NCBI GenBank assembly: GCA_002298145.1
Contig: DBMP01000017.1
Coordinates: 62,001 to 126,000, forward strand
Source of the DNA: Spartobacteria bacterium UBA695
GTDB lineage: Bacteria > Verrucomicrobiota > Verrucomicrobiia > Chthoniobacterales > Chthoniobacteraceae
Length of the DNA stretch: 64,000 nucleotides
Direction of reading: 5' to 3'
Of this stretch, positions 24,909 through 34,122 are shown in pieces. Made by a program: the position numbers and the translations under genes. Numbering within the stretch: position 1 is the stretch's first letter; each line of letters starts with the position of its first letter. The notes below the pieces were generated by a model. That model ran no database searches, had not been told where the DNA came from, and was given only the letters and a program-made list of their open reading frames with translations.

Positions 24909-25181
24909 CTACCTCCTCCATCCATGATGGTAGTAATGGTGGTAGCGGTGGCCATAATAGAACGGCCGAGCCACCGGATACGCATAGGCCCGGTGGTAGT
25001 AGCGCGGGTGATGGTAATAGCCGTAACCGTAGACGGGAGGGAGCGGTCTGACGACGACGCGCGCTGGATAATGCCGGTAATGCCGGTAATATCCATCGCG
25101 AGCGGACGCGGTTGCCAACCCGCCGCCCAGAACGGCCACCAAAACCAGCGCGGAAATAATCAATCTCCTTGGTGTCTTCAT
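24909..25181 (-). CDS. Tyr/His-rich small secreted protein
   Basis: A 90-aa protein with a clear signal peptide (Arg-Arg-Leu-Ile-Ile-Ser-Ala-Leu-Val...Ala-Ser-Ala, cleavage near residue 27). The mature part is made almost wholly of Tyr, His, Arg, Pro and Gly, with repeated Tyr-His pairs and no cysteine. Such low-complexity secreted peptides are common in Gram-negative genomes and may bind metal or sit in the envelope; the function is unknown. It stands alone, convergent with the DUF1015 gene. Confidence 0.6.
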   Translation of the reverse strand: MKTPRRLIISALVLVAVLGGGLATASARDGYYRHYRHYPARVVVRPLPPVYGYGYYHHPRYYHRAYAYPVARPFYYGHRYHHYYHHGWRR

Positions 25182-25340
25182 AGGCCAATATCCTGCCTAC
25201 CGGGAGGAAACGCAAACGCTGCAACCCTCTGGATACCAAGAGGAAATAATATAATCAGGAACTCGGGAGCTCAGGAATCTAGAAAACGAGCTTCTGCCTT
25301 TTTTCCTTAAGTTCGTCGTTCCTAATGAATTCTTCCCTTA

Positions 25341-27395
25341 TCAAACGTCGTTGCAGATCAGCCCGAGCACGTTGACTTGGCGCGCGGTGAAGTGCTTCAT
25401 GGCCTCTGTGGCCTTGGCGGCTGAGGTCTTGCCGAAGCGGACCACGAAGAGCACGCCGTCGACCATCGGGGCGAAGCTCAAGACGTCCCCGTTGTCCAGA
25501 ACGGCGGCGCTGTCGAAAATGATGTAGTCGAATTCCTGATAGATGTCCTTGAGGAACGCGCCGAAGAAATGTTCCGCCGGGTAGGCCAGGGCCTCGCCGC
25601 GCGGGAGCAGGAAAAGGTTGTCGATGTCGGTCTGGATGACGGCTTCGTTCCAGGCGATCTGCTGCTGGAGGACGTTCATGAGGCCCCGGTCCGGCGTGGT
25701 GTTGAATAGTTCGTGGAGCTTGCCATCGACGAGGTTGCAGTCGATGAGGAGCGTCTTGGCTCCGGAGAACGCCAGCGTGGCCGCGAGGTTCGAGGCGATG
25801 GTGGTTTTCCCTTCCCCTTCCATCGCGCTGGCGATCATGAGCGCCTTGGGGCGGGTCCCCTCCACGGGGGCAAAAAGCATGGAGGAGCGCAGGGAGCGGA
25901 AGGCGTCCAGCAGATTGCGGCGCGGGTCGTAGGGGACCAGTAGGGAAAGCGTGCCTTCGCTGGTGTCGTGCGGGATCTGCCCCAGGATCGGGTATTCCTT
26001 AAAGTTCCCCTTGGCTTCGACGAATGAGACGATGCGGTCGTCGGTCTTGTCGATGAGGAAGAGGGCTGTCAGGCCCAGGAAGAGCCCGGCCAGCAGGCCG
26101 TTGAAGACGATTTTCCCGAGGCTCGTCTTCATCGGCGAGGCGGGCGAGGCGAAGGCCAGGATGGAGAGGGTCTCCTGCTCGACGTTTTTGTAAATGTCGA
26201 TGCTCTGGAGCGTGGCCATGAGCTGGTCGAATTGTTTGTGGTCGTGGTCCACTTTGAGGCGCAGGCGCTCGTACTCGGCCAGCTTCTGGCTCAAGTCCAT
26301 TGCCCGGGTGCTCCATTCGCGGATGTCGGCTTGCTTGCTCTTTATCCGGATCTCCAGGGCGTCGCGGCGCATGTTGATGACGTCCATGCTCTGGATTTTG
26401 TAGCTGTCCATGAGCTGCTGGGCTTCCAGGATTTTGTCGTCGATGAGCTTGATGCGCGGATTTTCGAGCCGGGCGATTTTGAGCATTTCCTCGCGCTGGA
26501 CCTTGAGCATGTGGACGGTCTGCTTGGCCGCCTGGTACTGCATGATCGCGTTGCCTGCGTTGACAAAGGAGCTGTCAAACGAGCTCATGTTGCTTTCATC
26601 GCGCTTGGCGTTGGCGGAGGTGCCGCTCTGGACGGGCTGCGGCTTCTGGGCCTGGAGCGGTTGGCTGCTCAGGTCGATCTTCTGCTCGTCGTTGAGGGTG
26701 TTGAGAATGTTGAGCTCGGTTTTCAGGCTGGCCAGCTCGCGTTCCAGGATACCCAGGTATTCGGCGGCGGAGTTGTGCGAGCTCTGGACGAAGCTGATCT
26801 TGTTGGACTCCTGGTAGTTGACCACGTCCTGCTCGTCGTCGTTGGTCTTCTTTTCGAGCACCAGGAGCTGGCTGCTGATCGCGCTGGTCATGTTGTCGGA
26901 CTTCTCCTTGCGCATTTCCTTGCGCACCGTCATGTACTCCTGCATGACGCCGTCCAGAAACGCCTGGGTGTAGAGCGGTTCCAGGCCGCTGGCCGAGAGG
27001 CTCAGGAATGAGGTGCGGGGGATCTGGCTGACGTTGACGGAGACGGGTACGGCGATCCAGTCGGGATGCTGCCCGAGTACCCGGGCGCGGGCGCGGTCGG
27101 CCACCTGTTTGCTGGTAATGAGCGCGAACTGGGAGGGGAGGAAATCGCCCCCCGCCTCGGTGACGCGCGCGGTGCCTTCGATGTTGAACTGCCCGCTTAA
27201 GACCATCTGGGCCTCGGAAACGTAGCTCGGTGTCAGGTGCGCCCCCTTCCAGGCGCCCACCAGCAGGCCCAGCCCGGCGGTGAGGGCGGGGATCCACCAG
27301 AAGCGCTTCAGGATCTTGAGATAACGCTGCCCCATGACCTTGGCTTTGGCCAGAAGGTCCCCGATGGACGGCTTGGTAGTGGCGGCTCCTTGCAT
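25341..27395 (-). CDS. Exopolysaccharide chain-length/tyrosine kinase-like protein (Wzc type)
   Basis: A 684-aa polysaccharide co-polymerase. A Wzz-like N-terminal membrane helix (about residues 30-50) and periplasmic coiled-coil region up to about 430 are followed by a second helix (about 445-460) and a C-terminal P-loop domain: Walker A Glu-Gly-Glu-Gly-Lys-Thr-Thr and Walker A' Leu-Leu-Ile-Asp-Cys-Asn, where the second Asp of the BY-kinase DxD is Asn. The C-terminus ends soon after the last strand with no tyrosine cluster, so autophosphorylation as in E. coli Wzc is doubtful. It works with the Wza-like exporter encoded 13 bases upstream. Confidence 0.82.
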   Translation of the reverse strand: MQGAATTKPSIGDLLAKAKVMGQRYLKILKRFWWIPALTAGLGLLVGAWKGAHLTPSYVSEAQMVLSGQFNIEGTARVTEAGGDFLPSQFALITSKQVADRARARVLGQHPDWIAVPVSVNVSQIPRTSFLSLSASGLEPLYTQAFLDGVMQEYMTVRKEMRKEKSDNMTSAISSQLLVLEKKTNDDEQDVVNYQESNKISFVQSSHNSAAEYLGILERELASLKTELNILNTLNDEQKIDLSSQPLQAQKPQPVQSGTSANAKRDESNMSSFDSSFVNAGNAIMQYQAAKQTVHMLKVQREEMLKIARLENPRIKLIDDKILEAQQLMDSYKIQSMDVINMRRDALEIRIKSKQADIREWSTRAMDLSQKLAEYERLRLKVDHDHKQFDQLMATLQSIDIYKNVEQETLSILAFASPASPMKTSLGKIVFNGLLAGLFLGLTALFLIDKTDDRIVSFVEAKGNFKEYPILGQIPHDTSEGTLSLLVPYDPRRNLLDAFRSLRSSMLFAPVEGTRPKALMIASAMEGEGKTTIASNLAATLAFSGAKTLLIDCNLVDGKLHELFNTTPDRGLMNVLQQQIAWNEAVIQTDIDNLFLLPRGEALAYPAEHFFGAFLKDIYQEFDYIIFDSAAVLDNGDVLSFAPMVDGVLFVVRFGKTSAAKATEAMKHFTARQVNVLGLICNDV

Positions 27396-27408
27396 CTTTG
27401 GTAGGGTC

Positions 27409-29721
27409 CTAGAAGTTGATCCAGCTTTCGGGGACCATGATCAAATCGTCGGGTTCGATGAGCGGGTCCTTATCGAGTTCGGCTTTATCAATGATCCGCT
27501 GCATGTCGACGATGATGCTCTGGTATTCCCGGTGGCGCTTGATCTCGCGCGGGAAGGCGGTCTCCAACAGGCGGCGGTTGGTCTGGATGATCGATTTGTC
27601 GCGCGAGTTGTGGTTGACCCGCTTGAGGTCGAGCGGGCAGGCGTCCTCCAGCAGTTCGCGGTTGAGCAGCACGAGGTCCTCCCCCTGCGGGTTCTGCGAA
27701 AGCATGTAGAGGACTTCGGGGGAAATATCGACTTTCCGGAAGGGCTCGGGCGAATAGAGCGGGCCGCAGCGCAAAATGGCGTTCATGCGGGAGAGCAGGG
27801 TATCCATCAGGAAGGCGTCGTTGGAGCGGGTGCTCATGACGGCGTTAGCGATGATCTGGCGCTCCTCGGGCGTGAACTGGAGCCAGAGGTAGGTGTAGAA
27901 GGGATCGTTGTGGCGGCTGAGCTTGTCGATGAACGTATTGACGTCCAGGAAATCGCCCACGGTAAAGAGGCAGGCTCCCGTCTGGGCGGAGACGGCCCCC
28001 TGGACTTCCAGTGGCAGCCTGACTCCGGAAAAGCGTTCATCGGTGTAGATCAAGCCGTTCTGCAAGAGGCGGTTAAAGTCCTTGGCCAGGTAGCCCTGTA
28101 GCTCGATCTCTGGCGTGCTGGTATTGACGACGGCGCGGCGGGTTACGACGGTGAGGTTGTTCCACAGGAAGGCGCAGATGGGCTCCTTGTCAAAGCGCAG
28201 ACGCTTGGCCAGGCGGCGGGCGTCGGAGAAATCGTCCCGGACAAAAAGATAGGCCTCCGCGGGCGTGCGCCGGAGCAGCTTGACCTTGCGTTTGTTGGCA
28301 AACTCGACAAACCCGCCCGCCTTGGCGATGGCCTGGCTGACGGTGAAATTGCCTCCCGGGGGCATGTCGATGCTCTGTGGGTAGCGGATCTGCCCCATCA
28401 CGGAGACCTTGCTGTGGGTGCGCTTGCTGTCAGGCACGACGATGGTGTCGTTGGGCAGTACGACGGGGTCTTTCTCCAGGGCGCCCTTGCTGATGACCTC
28501 CTCCACGTTGACGACGATTGTCACATATTCCGGCGGGCGGTTGCGGCGGATTTGGCCCCGGAAGAAGTCCTCCAACAGATACCGGTTCATCCGGATCATG
28601 TCGGTCCCCTTCGGGTTCTGCGCCACCAGGCGGCGGGTATCGGCGGTCAGCTTTACTTCGGCAAAGAGCGTTTCGTTAAAGAAAGTATCCGTATCGAGGA
28701 CCCGGTTGAACTGCCCCACGAGCGTGATGCCGCGCTGGCGGTCCGTGCACTTCGGGCTCGCCAGGATGTCCAGGGCCTCCGGCTCGAAAAGCGCCTTGAT
28801 GTGCTTGAACATCGGGTCGGGCGAGGAAAGGATGCGCGAGGCCATTGTGAGCGGATTGGCGAAGTCCTCGCCCACGAACCATGGGACGATCGCGTTTTTG
28901 CGTAGCAGGCGAACGCGTTCCTTGTCAGCGAACTCCGCGAAGCCCTGGGCCCGGGCGATCGCCTTGCTGACGTTCATCTCCTCGTTTTCCTGGAGATCAA
29001 TGCTGCAAGGCTGGTTCACCTTGCCCAGGACGTAAATTTTCGTATGGAAGCGCTTGATCTCGGGAACGTAAATATTGTCGTTGGGGAGCACGAGGGGGTC
29101 CTTGTCGAGCAGCCCCTTCTCCACGATGTCCTCTACGTTGTACGTATTGGTCTCGGCTTTGCCCGTGTCATTGCGCCGGGTGAGGCGGACGTTCGTGCGG
29201 TCGGCAAAATCCGCGAAGCCCTGGGCACGGGTGATGGCCTTGCTCAAGGTAAGCGCTTCACCGGAGGGGATTTCGATACCGCCTGGGAGGTTCACCTTTC
29301 CCATCACGTAAACCTTGCCCACGGAGCGTTCGCTATGGGTCTCCAGGCCGATGATCACGGTCGCCTTGTAGTAAAATTCCTTTTCCAAGAGCGGCTTGAT
29401 CTCCTGGGCCAGCTGTTTGCAGGTCTTTCCGATGGCCCGGATGTGCCCGATTAAAGGGACGTCGATCTCACCTGCGTCATTTACCGTAATTTGTACCGCT
29501 GGGAGCTTCTCCTCGACGATGCGGTAGCTGAGGCGGTCGCCCCGGTCCAGACGGACCCGGTCATTGAGGCCGTCGATGGTCAGGCCACTCTGGATTTCTA
29601 CCCCCTGTTTAGGGAGTTCAGTAGGCGGAAGCAGCGCAGAATCATCACCTTGCCCAAACAAGGGAGCTACGCATACATGAACCCACAAGAATAGAAATAA
29701 GGCAGAGATCAGGCTTTTCAT
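27409..29721 (-). CDS. Polysaccharide export protein (Wza-like) with repeated helical inserts
   Basis: A 770-aa secreted outer-membrane export protein, about twice the length of Wza. After a signal peptide (residues 1-23) comes the poly-export domain (about 55-130), then three SLBB-type units with the recurring Val-Met-Gly-Lys-Val...Pro-Gly...Ser-Lys-Ala-Ile-Ala-Arg-Ala-Gln-Gly-Phe and Asp-Lys-Asp-Pro-Leu-Val-Leu-Pro-Asn-Asp motifs. Between SLBB halves lie three diverged copies of a roughly 100-120-aa helical repeat (about 275-390, 495-590 and 600-710), sharing Asp-Phe, Asp-Pro-Phe/Met, Phe-Asn-Arg-Leu-Leu and Leu-Asn-Arg-Glu-Leu-Leu-Glu-Asp. These inserts are not part of standard Wza. It pairs with the Wzc-like protein downstream. 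Confidence 0.8.
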   Translation of the reverse strand: MKSLISALFLFLWVHVCVAPLFGQGDDSALLPPTELPKQGVEIQSGLTIDGLNDRVRLDRGDRLSYRIVEEKLPAVQITVNDAGEIDVPLIGHIRAIGKTCKQLAQEIKPLLEKEFYYKATVIIGLETHSERSVGKVYVMGKVNLPGGIEIPSGEALTLSKAITRAQGFADFADRTNVRLTRRNDTGKAETNTYNVEDIVEKGLLDKDPLVLPNDNIYVPEIKRFHTKIYVLGKVNQPCSIDLQENEEMNVSKAIARAQGFAEFADKERVRLLRKNAIVPWFVGEDFANPLTMASRILSSPDPMFKHIKALFEPEALDILASPKCTDRQRGITLVGQFNRVLDTDTFFNETLFAEVKLTADTRRLVAQNPKGTDMIRMNRYLLEDFFRGQIRRNRPPEYVTIVVNVEEVISKGALEKDPVVLPNDTIVVPDSKRTHSKVSVMGQIRYPQSIDMPPGGNFTVSQAIAKAGGFVEFANKRKVKLLRRTPAEAYLFVRDDFSDARRLAKRLRFDKEPICAFLWNNLTVVTRRAVVNTSTPEIELQGYLAKDFNRLLQNGLIYTDERFSGVRLPLEVQGAVSAQTGACLFTVGDFLDVNTFIDKLSRHNDPFYTYLWLQFTPEERQIIANAVMSTRSNDAFLMDTLLSRMNAILRCGPLYSPEPFRKVDISPEVLYMLSQNPQGEDLVLLNRELLEDACPLDLKRVNHNSRDKSIIQTNRRLLETAFPREIKRHREYQSIIVDMQRIIDKAELDKDPLIEPDDLIMVPESWINF

Positions 29722-29868
29722 CAGGGGCTTTACAGAAGCTAGAAAAAACCACGATTAGGGGAAATCGTCAATTGGCAAAGCTGGATAAGAACTACAAAGA
29801 TGCGTAAAAATACGCATATCTTTCGATCTTTCGGCCTTCCGGGCTTTATGTAACGATGGGGCCCACCG

Positions 29869-31725
29869 ATGTCCGCACCGCTACTGTCCGTCCTGAAGCA
29901 ATCGTTTGGCTTCGCCGCATTTCGTCCTTTGCAGGAGGAAATCATCCGGGACGTGCTGGCGGGCCGGGATGTTTTCGCCCTGTTGCCTACCGGCGGCGGC
30001 AAGTCGCTCTGCTTCCAGCTCCCCGCGCTGATGCTGCCGGGCCTCACCGTGGTCGTCTCACCCCTCATTTCGCTGATGAAAGACCAGGTCGATGCTCTGC
30101 AAGACGCGGGCATCGCGGCGACCTTCCTGAATTCCGCGCTCGCCCCGGGCGAGGCCCGTAAACGGCTGCGGGGCCTGCACCAGGGCGAATACCGCCTGCT
30201 CTACTGCGCACCCGAGCGCCTGATGCTTTCCGGCATGCTGGAGGACCTCCAGAAATGGAATGTGAGCCTGATTGCCATCGACGAAGCCCACTGTATTAGT
30301 GAATGGGGGCACGATTTCCGGCCTGAGTACCGGCAGCTCTCCGGGCTGCGGGAGCTTTTCCCCGGCGTCCCCATCCTGGCCTTGACCGCCACGGCTACCG
30401 AGCGCGTTCGCGATGACATCCTCCGCCAGCTCTGCTTCGAGGACGCCCACACCTACGTCGCCAGCTTCAACCGCCCCAACCTCACCTACCGCGTCATTCC
30501 CCGCAGTCAGCCTCAGCGCCAAGTGCGTGACTTCGTTCGCCAGCGGCGCGGCGAGAGCGGCATCGTCTACTGCTTCAGCCGGAAAGCCGCCGAAAGCGTT
30601 GCCGAACACCTCACCAAAGATGGCATCCGCGCCCTTCCCTACCACGCCGGCCTCAGCGCCGAGGAGCGGGATCGCAATCAAACCCTCTTCCTTCGCGACG
30701 AAGTGCGCGTCATCGCCGCCACCGTTGCCTTTGGCATGGGGATCAACAAACCCAACGTCCGCTACGTCATCCACTACGATCTGCCCAAGAACATCGAGGG
30801 GTACTACCAGGAAACCGGTCGCGCCGGGCGCGACGGCTTGCCCAGCGAATGTCTCCTGCTCTTTAGCGCCGCCGATGTTGTCAAACAGACGAGCTTCATC
30901 GACGAAAAACCGACCGAGCAGGAACAGGAGATCGCCCGCGAGCAGCTTCGCCAGATGGTCCACTACGCCGAGACCTCCGAATGTCGCCGCACCGCTCTGC
31001 TGCGCTACTTCGGCGAGGATTGGCCCACCCACCCGGCCACCCAGCCTTGCGGCGGTTGCGACAACTGCCTGGAGCCCCGCGAAACCTTCGACGGCACCCT
31101 CGCCGCCCAGAAACTTCTCTCCTGCGTCATCCGGCTGCGGCAGAAATCTGGCTTTAGCTTTGGCCTCAACCAGATCGTTGACGTCCTGTGCGGTGCCGAT
31201 ACCGACCTCATTCGCAAATGGGGCCACCAGAGCGTCACCACCTACGGCATCGGCACCGAAATGAAGCGCCCCCAGTGGCAGGCCATCGGGCGCGAATTGA
31301 TCCGCCTGGGCTTCCTCCAGCAGACCGGCGGCAAATACGCCGTCATCGAAATCACCGCCGAAGGCCTCAGCGCCCTCAAAGCGCGCCAGCAGATCATGCT
31401 CACCAAACCGGCCGAGGTCAAAGCCGAGAAGCGTAGGCGCACCGGCGAAATCCCGTGCGACGAAGGGCTTTTCGATCGCCTGCGGGGCCTACGTCGCCGC
31501 TTGGCCGACGAAAAAGACGTCCCGGCGTACATCATCTTCTCCGACGTCGCCCTGAGGGAAATGGCCAACCGGTACCCGGCCACCCCGGAAGAATTCGCGA
31601 CCATCTCGGGCGTAGGCAGTCAGAAACTGGAGCAATACAGCGAAGCCTTCCTGGACGAAATCGCCGCCTACCTACGAACCTACCCCAAGCAGGTTTTTGA
31701 AGACTCCCTGAGCGCGATTGGGTAG
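29869..31725 (+). CDS. recQ: ATP-dependent DNA helicase RecQ
   Basis: A 618-aa RecQ with all expected parts. The helicase core (about 1-340) has Walker A Pro-Thr-Gly-Gly-Gly-Lys-Ser near residue 45, Ile-Asp-Glu-Ala-His-Cys-Ile-Ser-Glu-Trp-Gly-His-Asp-Phe-Arg, and motif VI Gln-Glu-Thr-Gly-Arg-Ala-Gly-Arg-Asp. The RQC zinc site uses a Cys-Arg-Arg cysteine and Cys-Gly-Gly-Cys-Asp-Asn-Cys near 398. An HRDC domain occupies about 525-605. It unwinds DNA 3' to 5' in recombination and fork repair. It is monocistronic, convergent with no neighbour, and followed by tRNA-Phe. Codon use is rich in C at third positions. Confidence 0.96.
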   Translation: MSAPLLSVLKQSFGFAAFRPLQEEIIRDVLAGRDVFALLPTGGGKSLCFQLPALMLPGLTVVVSPLISLMKDQVDALQDAGIAATFLNSALAPGEARKRLRGLHQGEYRLLYCAPERLMLSGMLEDLQKWNVSLIAIDEAHCISEWGHDFRPEYRQLSGLRELFPGVPILALTATATERVRDDILRQLCFEDAHTYVASFNRPNLTYRVIPRSQPQRQVRDFVRQRRGESGIVYCFSRKAAESVAEHLTKDGIRALPYHAGLSAEERDRNQTLFLRDEVRVIAATVAFGMGINKPNVRYVIHYDLPKNIEGYYQETGRAGRDGLPSECLLLFSAADVVKQTSFIDEKPTEQEQEIAREQLRQMVHYAETSECRRTALLRYFGEDWPTHPATQPCGGCDNCLEPRETFDGTLAAQKLLSCVIRLRQKSGFSFGLNQIVDVLCGADTDLIRKWGHQSVTTYGIGTEMKRPQWQAIGRELIRLGFLQQTGGKYAVIEITAEGLSALKARQQIMLTKPAEVKAEKRRRTGEIPCDEGLFDRLRGLRRRLADEKDVPAYIIFSDVALREMANRYPATPEEFATISGVGSQKLEQYSEAFLDEIAAYLRTYPKQVFEDSLSAIG

Positions 31726-31845
31726 GGGGTGGAGAGAAAAAACGGGCGCTCGCCAGAGAAGAAGCGGCAAAAAGCGGAAGAAAATGCGAAAACGGCTTGC
31801 GTTTGACGGATTTTTTGGCACTTTAGGCGTCCCTCGTTTTTTCGG

Positions 31846-31921
<76 letters not shown>

Positions 31922-32230
31922 TTTTAAGTCCTTGAGTCCAAGGCACTTGCAGTAGTCGATTTTCAGCTGCACCATAAACTGCACCAAGAAAATTTTTCAG
32001 GAGGGATCAGAAACGATGTGGCTCGCGCCGATTCGTCCGTCTACCCGCCTTCGATAATTTACTCCCTGCGAATGCCCCGTATACCCCTTTTTGAGGAACT
32101 CCCCTTTGAGGACTGCGCGGCAGGTGCCAACGCCAACAGGGATGTTTTTTCGAACCAGGTCAGCCATGGGGTGTAAAGGGGCCCGCACAACTCGCGTGAC
32201 AACGTCCGCTGGCGCGGAGATATTCCGGTC
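31922..32230. other. Gene-free stretch after tRNA-Phe
   Basis: About 310 bases with no convincing gene. An imperfect inverted repeat, CCTTG..CAAGG with flanking AAGT/ACTT, follows the tRNA directly, and a GCACCATAAACTGCACC direct repeat of GCACC lies near 31969-31985. Its position between tRNA-Phe and a pseudogene suggests a decayed integration site. No integrase could be recognised. Confidence 0.35.
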
Positions 32231-32653
32231 GTGAACAAGACGCAGGTCAAGGTCCGTTACCGTCGCGGCGTAGAGCTACCCGACCATGGACTGTGGCTGG
32301 ACCCTCGGGAGCCCCGCTCCCTCGCATTTGTATCGCACGCGCACAGCGACCACATAGGACGGCACAAGGAGATCATCCTCTCGGCTGGAACAGCCCGCTT
32401 GATGCGGGAACGGCTCCCAGGGGAAAGCTTGGAACACATTGTGCCTTTTAGCACCCCGTTCGAGTTGCCATGCCTTCCCGGCATCGTCTTGCGCCTCCTC
32501 CCGGCGGGACATGTCTTTTGGTTCAGCCCAGCTCCACCTGAAGATGGAGCTGGGTACTCTGCTGTAAAGCGGCGATTTCAAGCTCCAATCGGGGCGCTGG
32601 CACGCAGATACCAACCTGGGCGACATTCGCGCGCTGGGGGACCACAAGGCACT
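32231..32653 (+). pseudogene. Truncated MBL-fold exonuclease remnant
   Basis: The N-terminal part of a metallo-beta-lactamase-fold DNA exonuclease (ligase-associated or mRNA 3'-end processing type). The zinc motif Ser-His-Ala-His-Ser-Asp-His is intact near residue 38, after Gly-Leu-Trp-Leu-Asp-Pro. At about 32510-32515 (Ala-Gly-His-Val) the reading frame breaks: the conserved continuation Phe-Gly-Ser-Ala-Gln-Leu-His is found in the +1 frame, where it then meets an in-frame TAA where family members have Tyr, followed by Ser-Gly-Asp-Phe-Lys-Leu. Homology is lost near 32650. At least two disabling changes plus a 3' truncation make this a pseudogene. Confidence 0.72.
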
Positions 32654-32687
32654 TTGATATTTTCTGCAATGTGTGGTCGGGTAATGC

Positions 32688-34034
32688 CTAACCGGCCCAT
32701 TCGTCCAGGTTGAGCATTTCGTCGACTTTTACCGGCAAGCCTGTGGCAATGGCTCGGTTGGCTGCGATGCCTGTTAGGATTGAGCGTGCGCCGTCGATGT
32801 GATTCGCGGCCCGGTTGAGCGGGTCTTCCGGAGCTCGCTCGCCAAAAATTGCTTCCAGCATTATCGGGTCTCCGCCGCCGTGGCCTCCGTTGCTTTCGGG
32901 AATGGGCACAATTTGCGGTTTTGCAAATAGCGGGAGAAGAAGGATTTGTTCTGAACTGGAAGTGCCTTCTCCAAGGTTCCCGTCCTGGGCGTTGATGTAG
33001 GAGGATTCTTGATGGTTAATCTCGATGCGGCCTTTGGTGCCACTGAATGCGACGCGATAACCTTCCCAAGCGGCGTAGGCATGCAGGCTATAGCTCATTT
33101 GAGCGCCTGACTTATACCGCACTAGTACGTTCATTGTGTCTTCGATGCTGATGCCGTCGTCAAAGACACTTTTATCGCGGTGGTAGCCGTCTGCGGATTC
33201 CGTATCGAGGTAGAGTCCTTTTAGGTTTTCTGAGGAGCGGAGGTCCAGGGCGAAGGGGTCGCTCTTGACGTCGGGGCGGTCGGTGGTGCCTCGGTCGTAG
33301 AAGGTGGTGACGCCGCGGTTTTCCGCATTTTCTTTTCCGTAGAAGGCGAGGTTCCCAAAGGCAAATACGGTTTCGGGGGAACTCCCAAGCCACCAGTTGA
33401 TGAGGTCGAAATGGTGGGTTGCTTTGTGAACCATCAAGCCGCCGGAATTCCGCTTGTCTCGATGCCAGCGCCGAAAGTAGTCCGCGCCGTGGTTGGTATC
33501 CAGGAGCCATTCGAAGTGAACGGATTTTACTTCGCCGATGGTTCCGGACTGAATCAATTCTTTTACTTTGCTCCGTATGGGCGCGTAGCGGTAGTTGAAG
33601 GTGACTCGCAGGCGGCGCCCGGTATGTTTTACGGTGTCCAGGATTTGCCTGCACTTTTCGGCATCGACGGTGAGCGGTTTTTCGGTGATGACATCGCAGC
33701 CGAGTTCCATGGCGCGGATGATGTAGCGATGATGGGTGCGATCAACGGTGGTGACGATGACGCAGTCCGGCTTGGTTTCGGCGATCATTCGGTCGAAATC
33801 GGCGGCGAGATATTTCGGCACCGGGGCGGCTCCCGCTTTGGCGATTTCGCAGTTGTAGTAATCCATGCGCAACGAATTGACGTCGCAGAATGCGGCGATT
33901 TCGCTTGTCTCGCGATAGACGGTGGTTAGCGCGTTGATGAACATCCAGGAGCGCCCGCCGGTTCCTACAATGGCATAGCGGCGTTTGCTGGATTGGGTGC
34001 GGCTTTCAGGTTGGGGAGAACTTGATTGGTTCAT
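32688..34034 (-). CDS. Gfo/Idh/MocA-family NAD(P)-dependent oxidoreductase
   Basis: A 448-aa oxidoreductase acting on a sugar or derivative. The Rossmann start Tyr-Ala-Ile-Val-Gly-Thr-Gly-Gly-Arg is near residue 20, the catalytic Glu-Lys-Pro lies in Asp-Val-Ile-Thr-Glu-Lys-Pro near 120, and the His-Lys-Ala-Thr-His-His-Phe-Asp segment near 205 supplies substrate and catalytic residues. There is no signal peptide. It follows the HAD phosphatase and GH38-like genes on the same strand (gap 88 bases) and is probably the third gene of a glycan-utilisation operon. The longer than usual C-terminal part includes a Gly-Gly-His-Gly-Gly-Gly-Asp loop. Confidence 0.88.
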   Translation of the reverse strand: MNQSSSPQPESRTQSSKRRYAIVGTGGRSWMFINALTTVYRETSEIAAFCDVNSLRMDYYNCEIAKAGAAPVPKYLAADFDRMIAETKPDCVIVTTVDRTHHRYIIRAMELGCDVITEKPLTVDAEKCRQILDTVKHTGRRLRVTFNYRYAPIRSKVKELIQSGTIGEVKSVHFEWLLDTNHGADYFRRWHRDKRNSGGLMVHKATHHFDLINWWLGSSPETVFAFGNLAFYGKENAENRGVTTFYDRGTTDRPDVKSDPFALDLRSSENLKGLYLDTESADGYHRDKSVFDDGISIEDTMNVLVRYKSGAQMSYSLHAYAAWEGYRVAFSGTKGRIEINHQESSYINAQDGNLGEGTSSSEQILLLPLFAKPQIVPIPESNGGHGGGDPIMLEAIFGERAPEDPLNRAANHIDGARSILTGIAANRAIATGLPVKVDEMLNLDEWAG

Positions 34035-34122
34035 AGGGAAGGGAGGTTTGATTTGGTTGAAAAGTAGTCTTCTGTTTCCGGTGCGGATATAGACAGAACG
34101 CCCGGATATTTGACTTTTCCGC

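Noticed and set aside
31990..32250. Integrase remnant on the minus strand after tRNA-Phe
   Set aside because: No tyrosine recombinase motif could be recognised in any frame.
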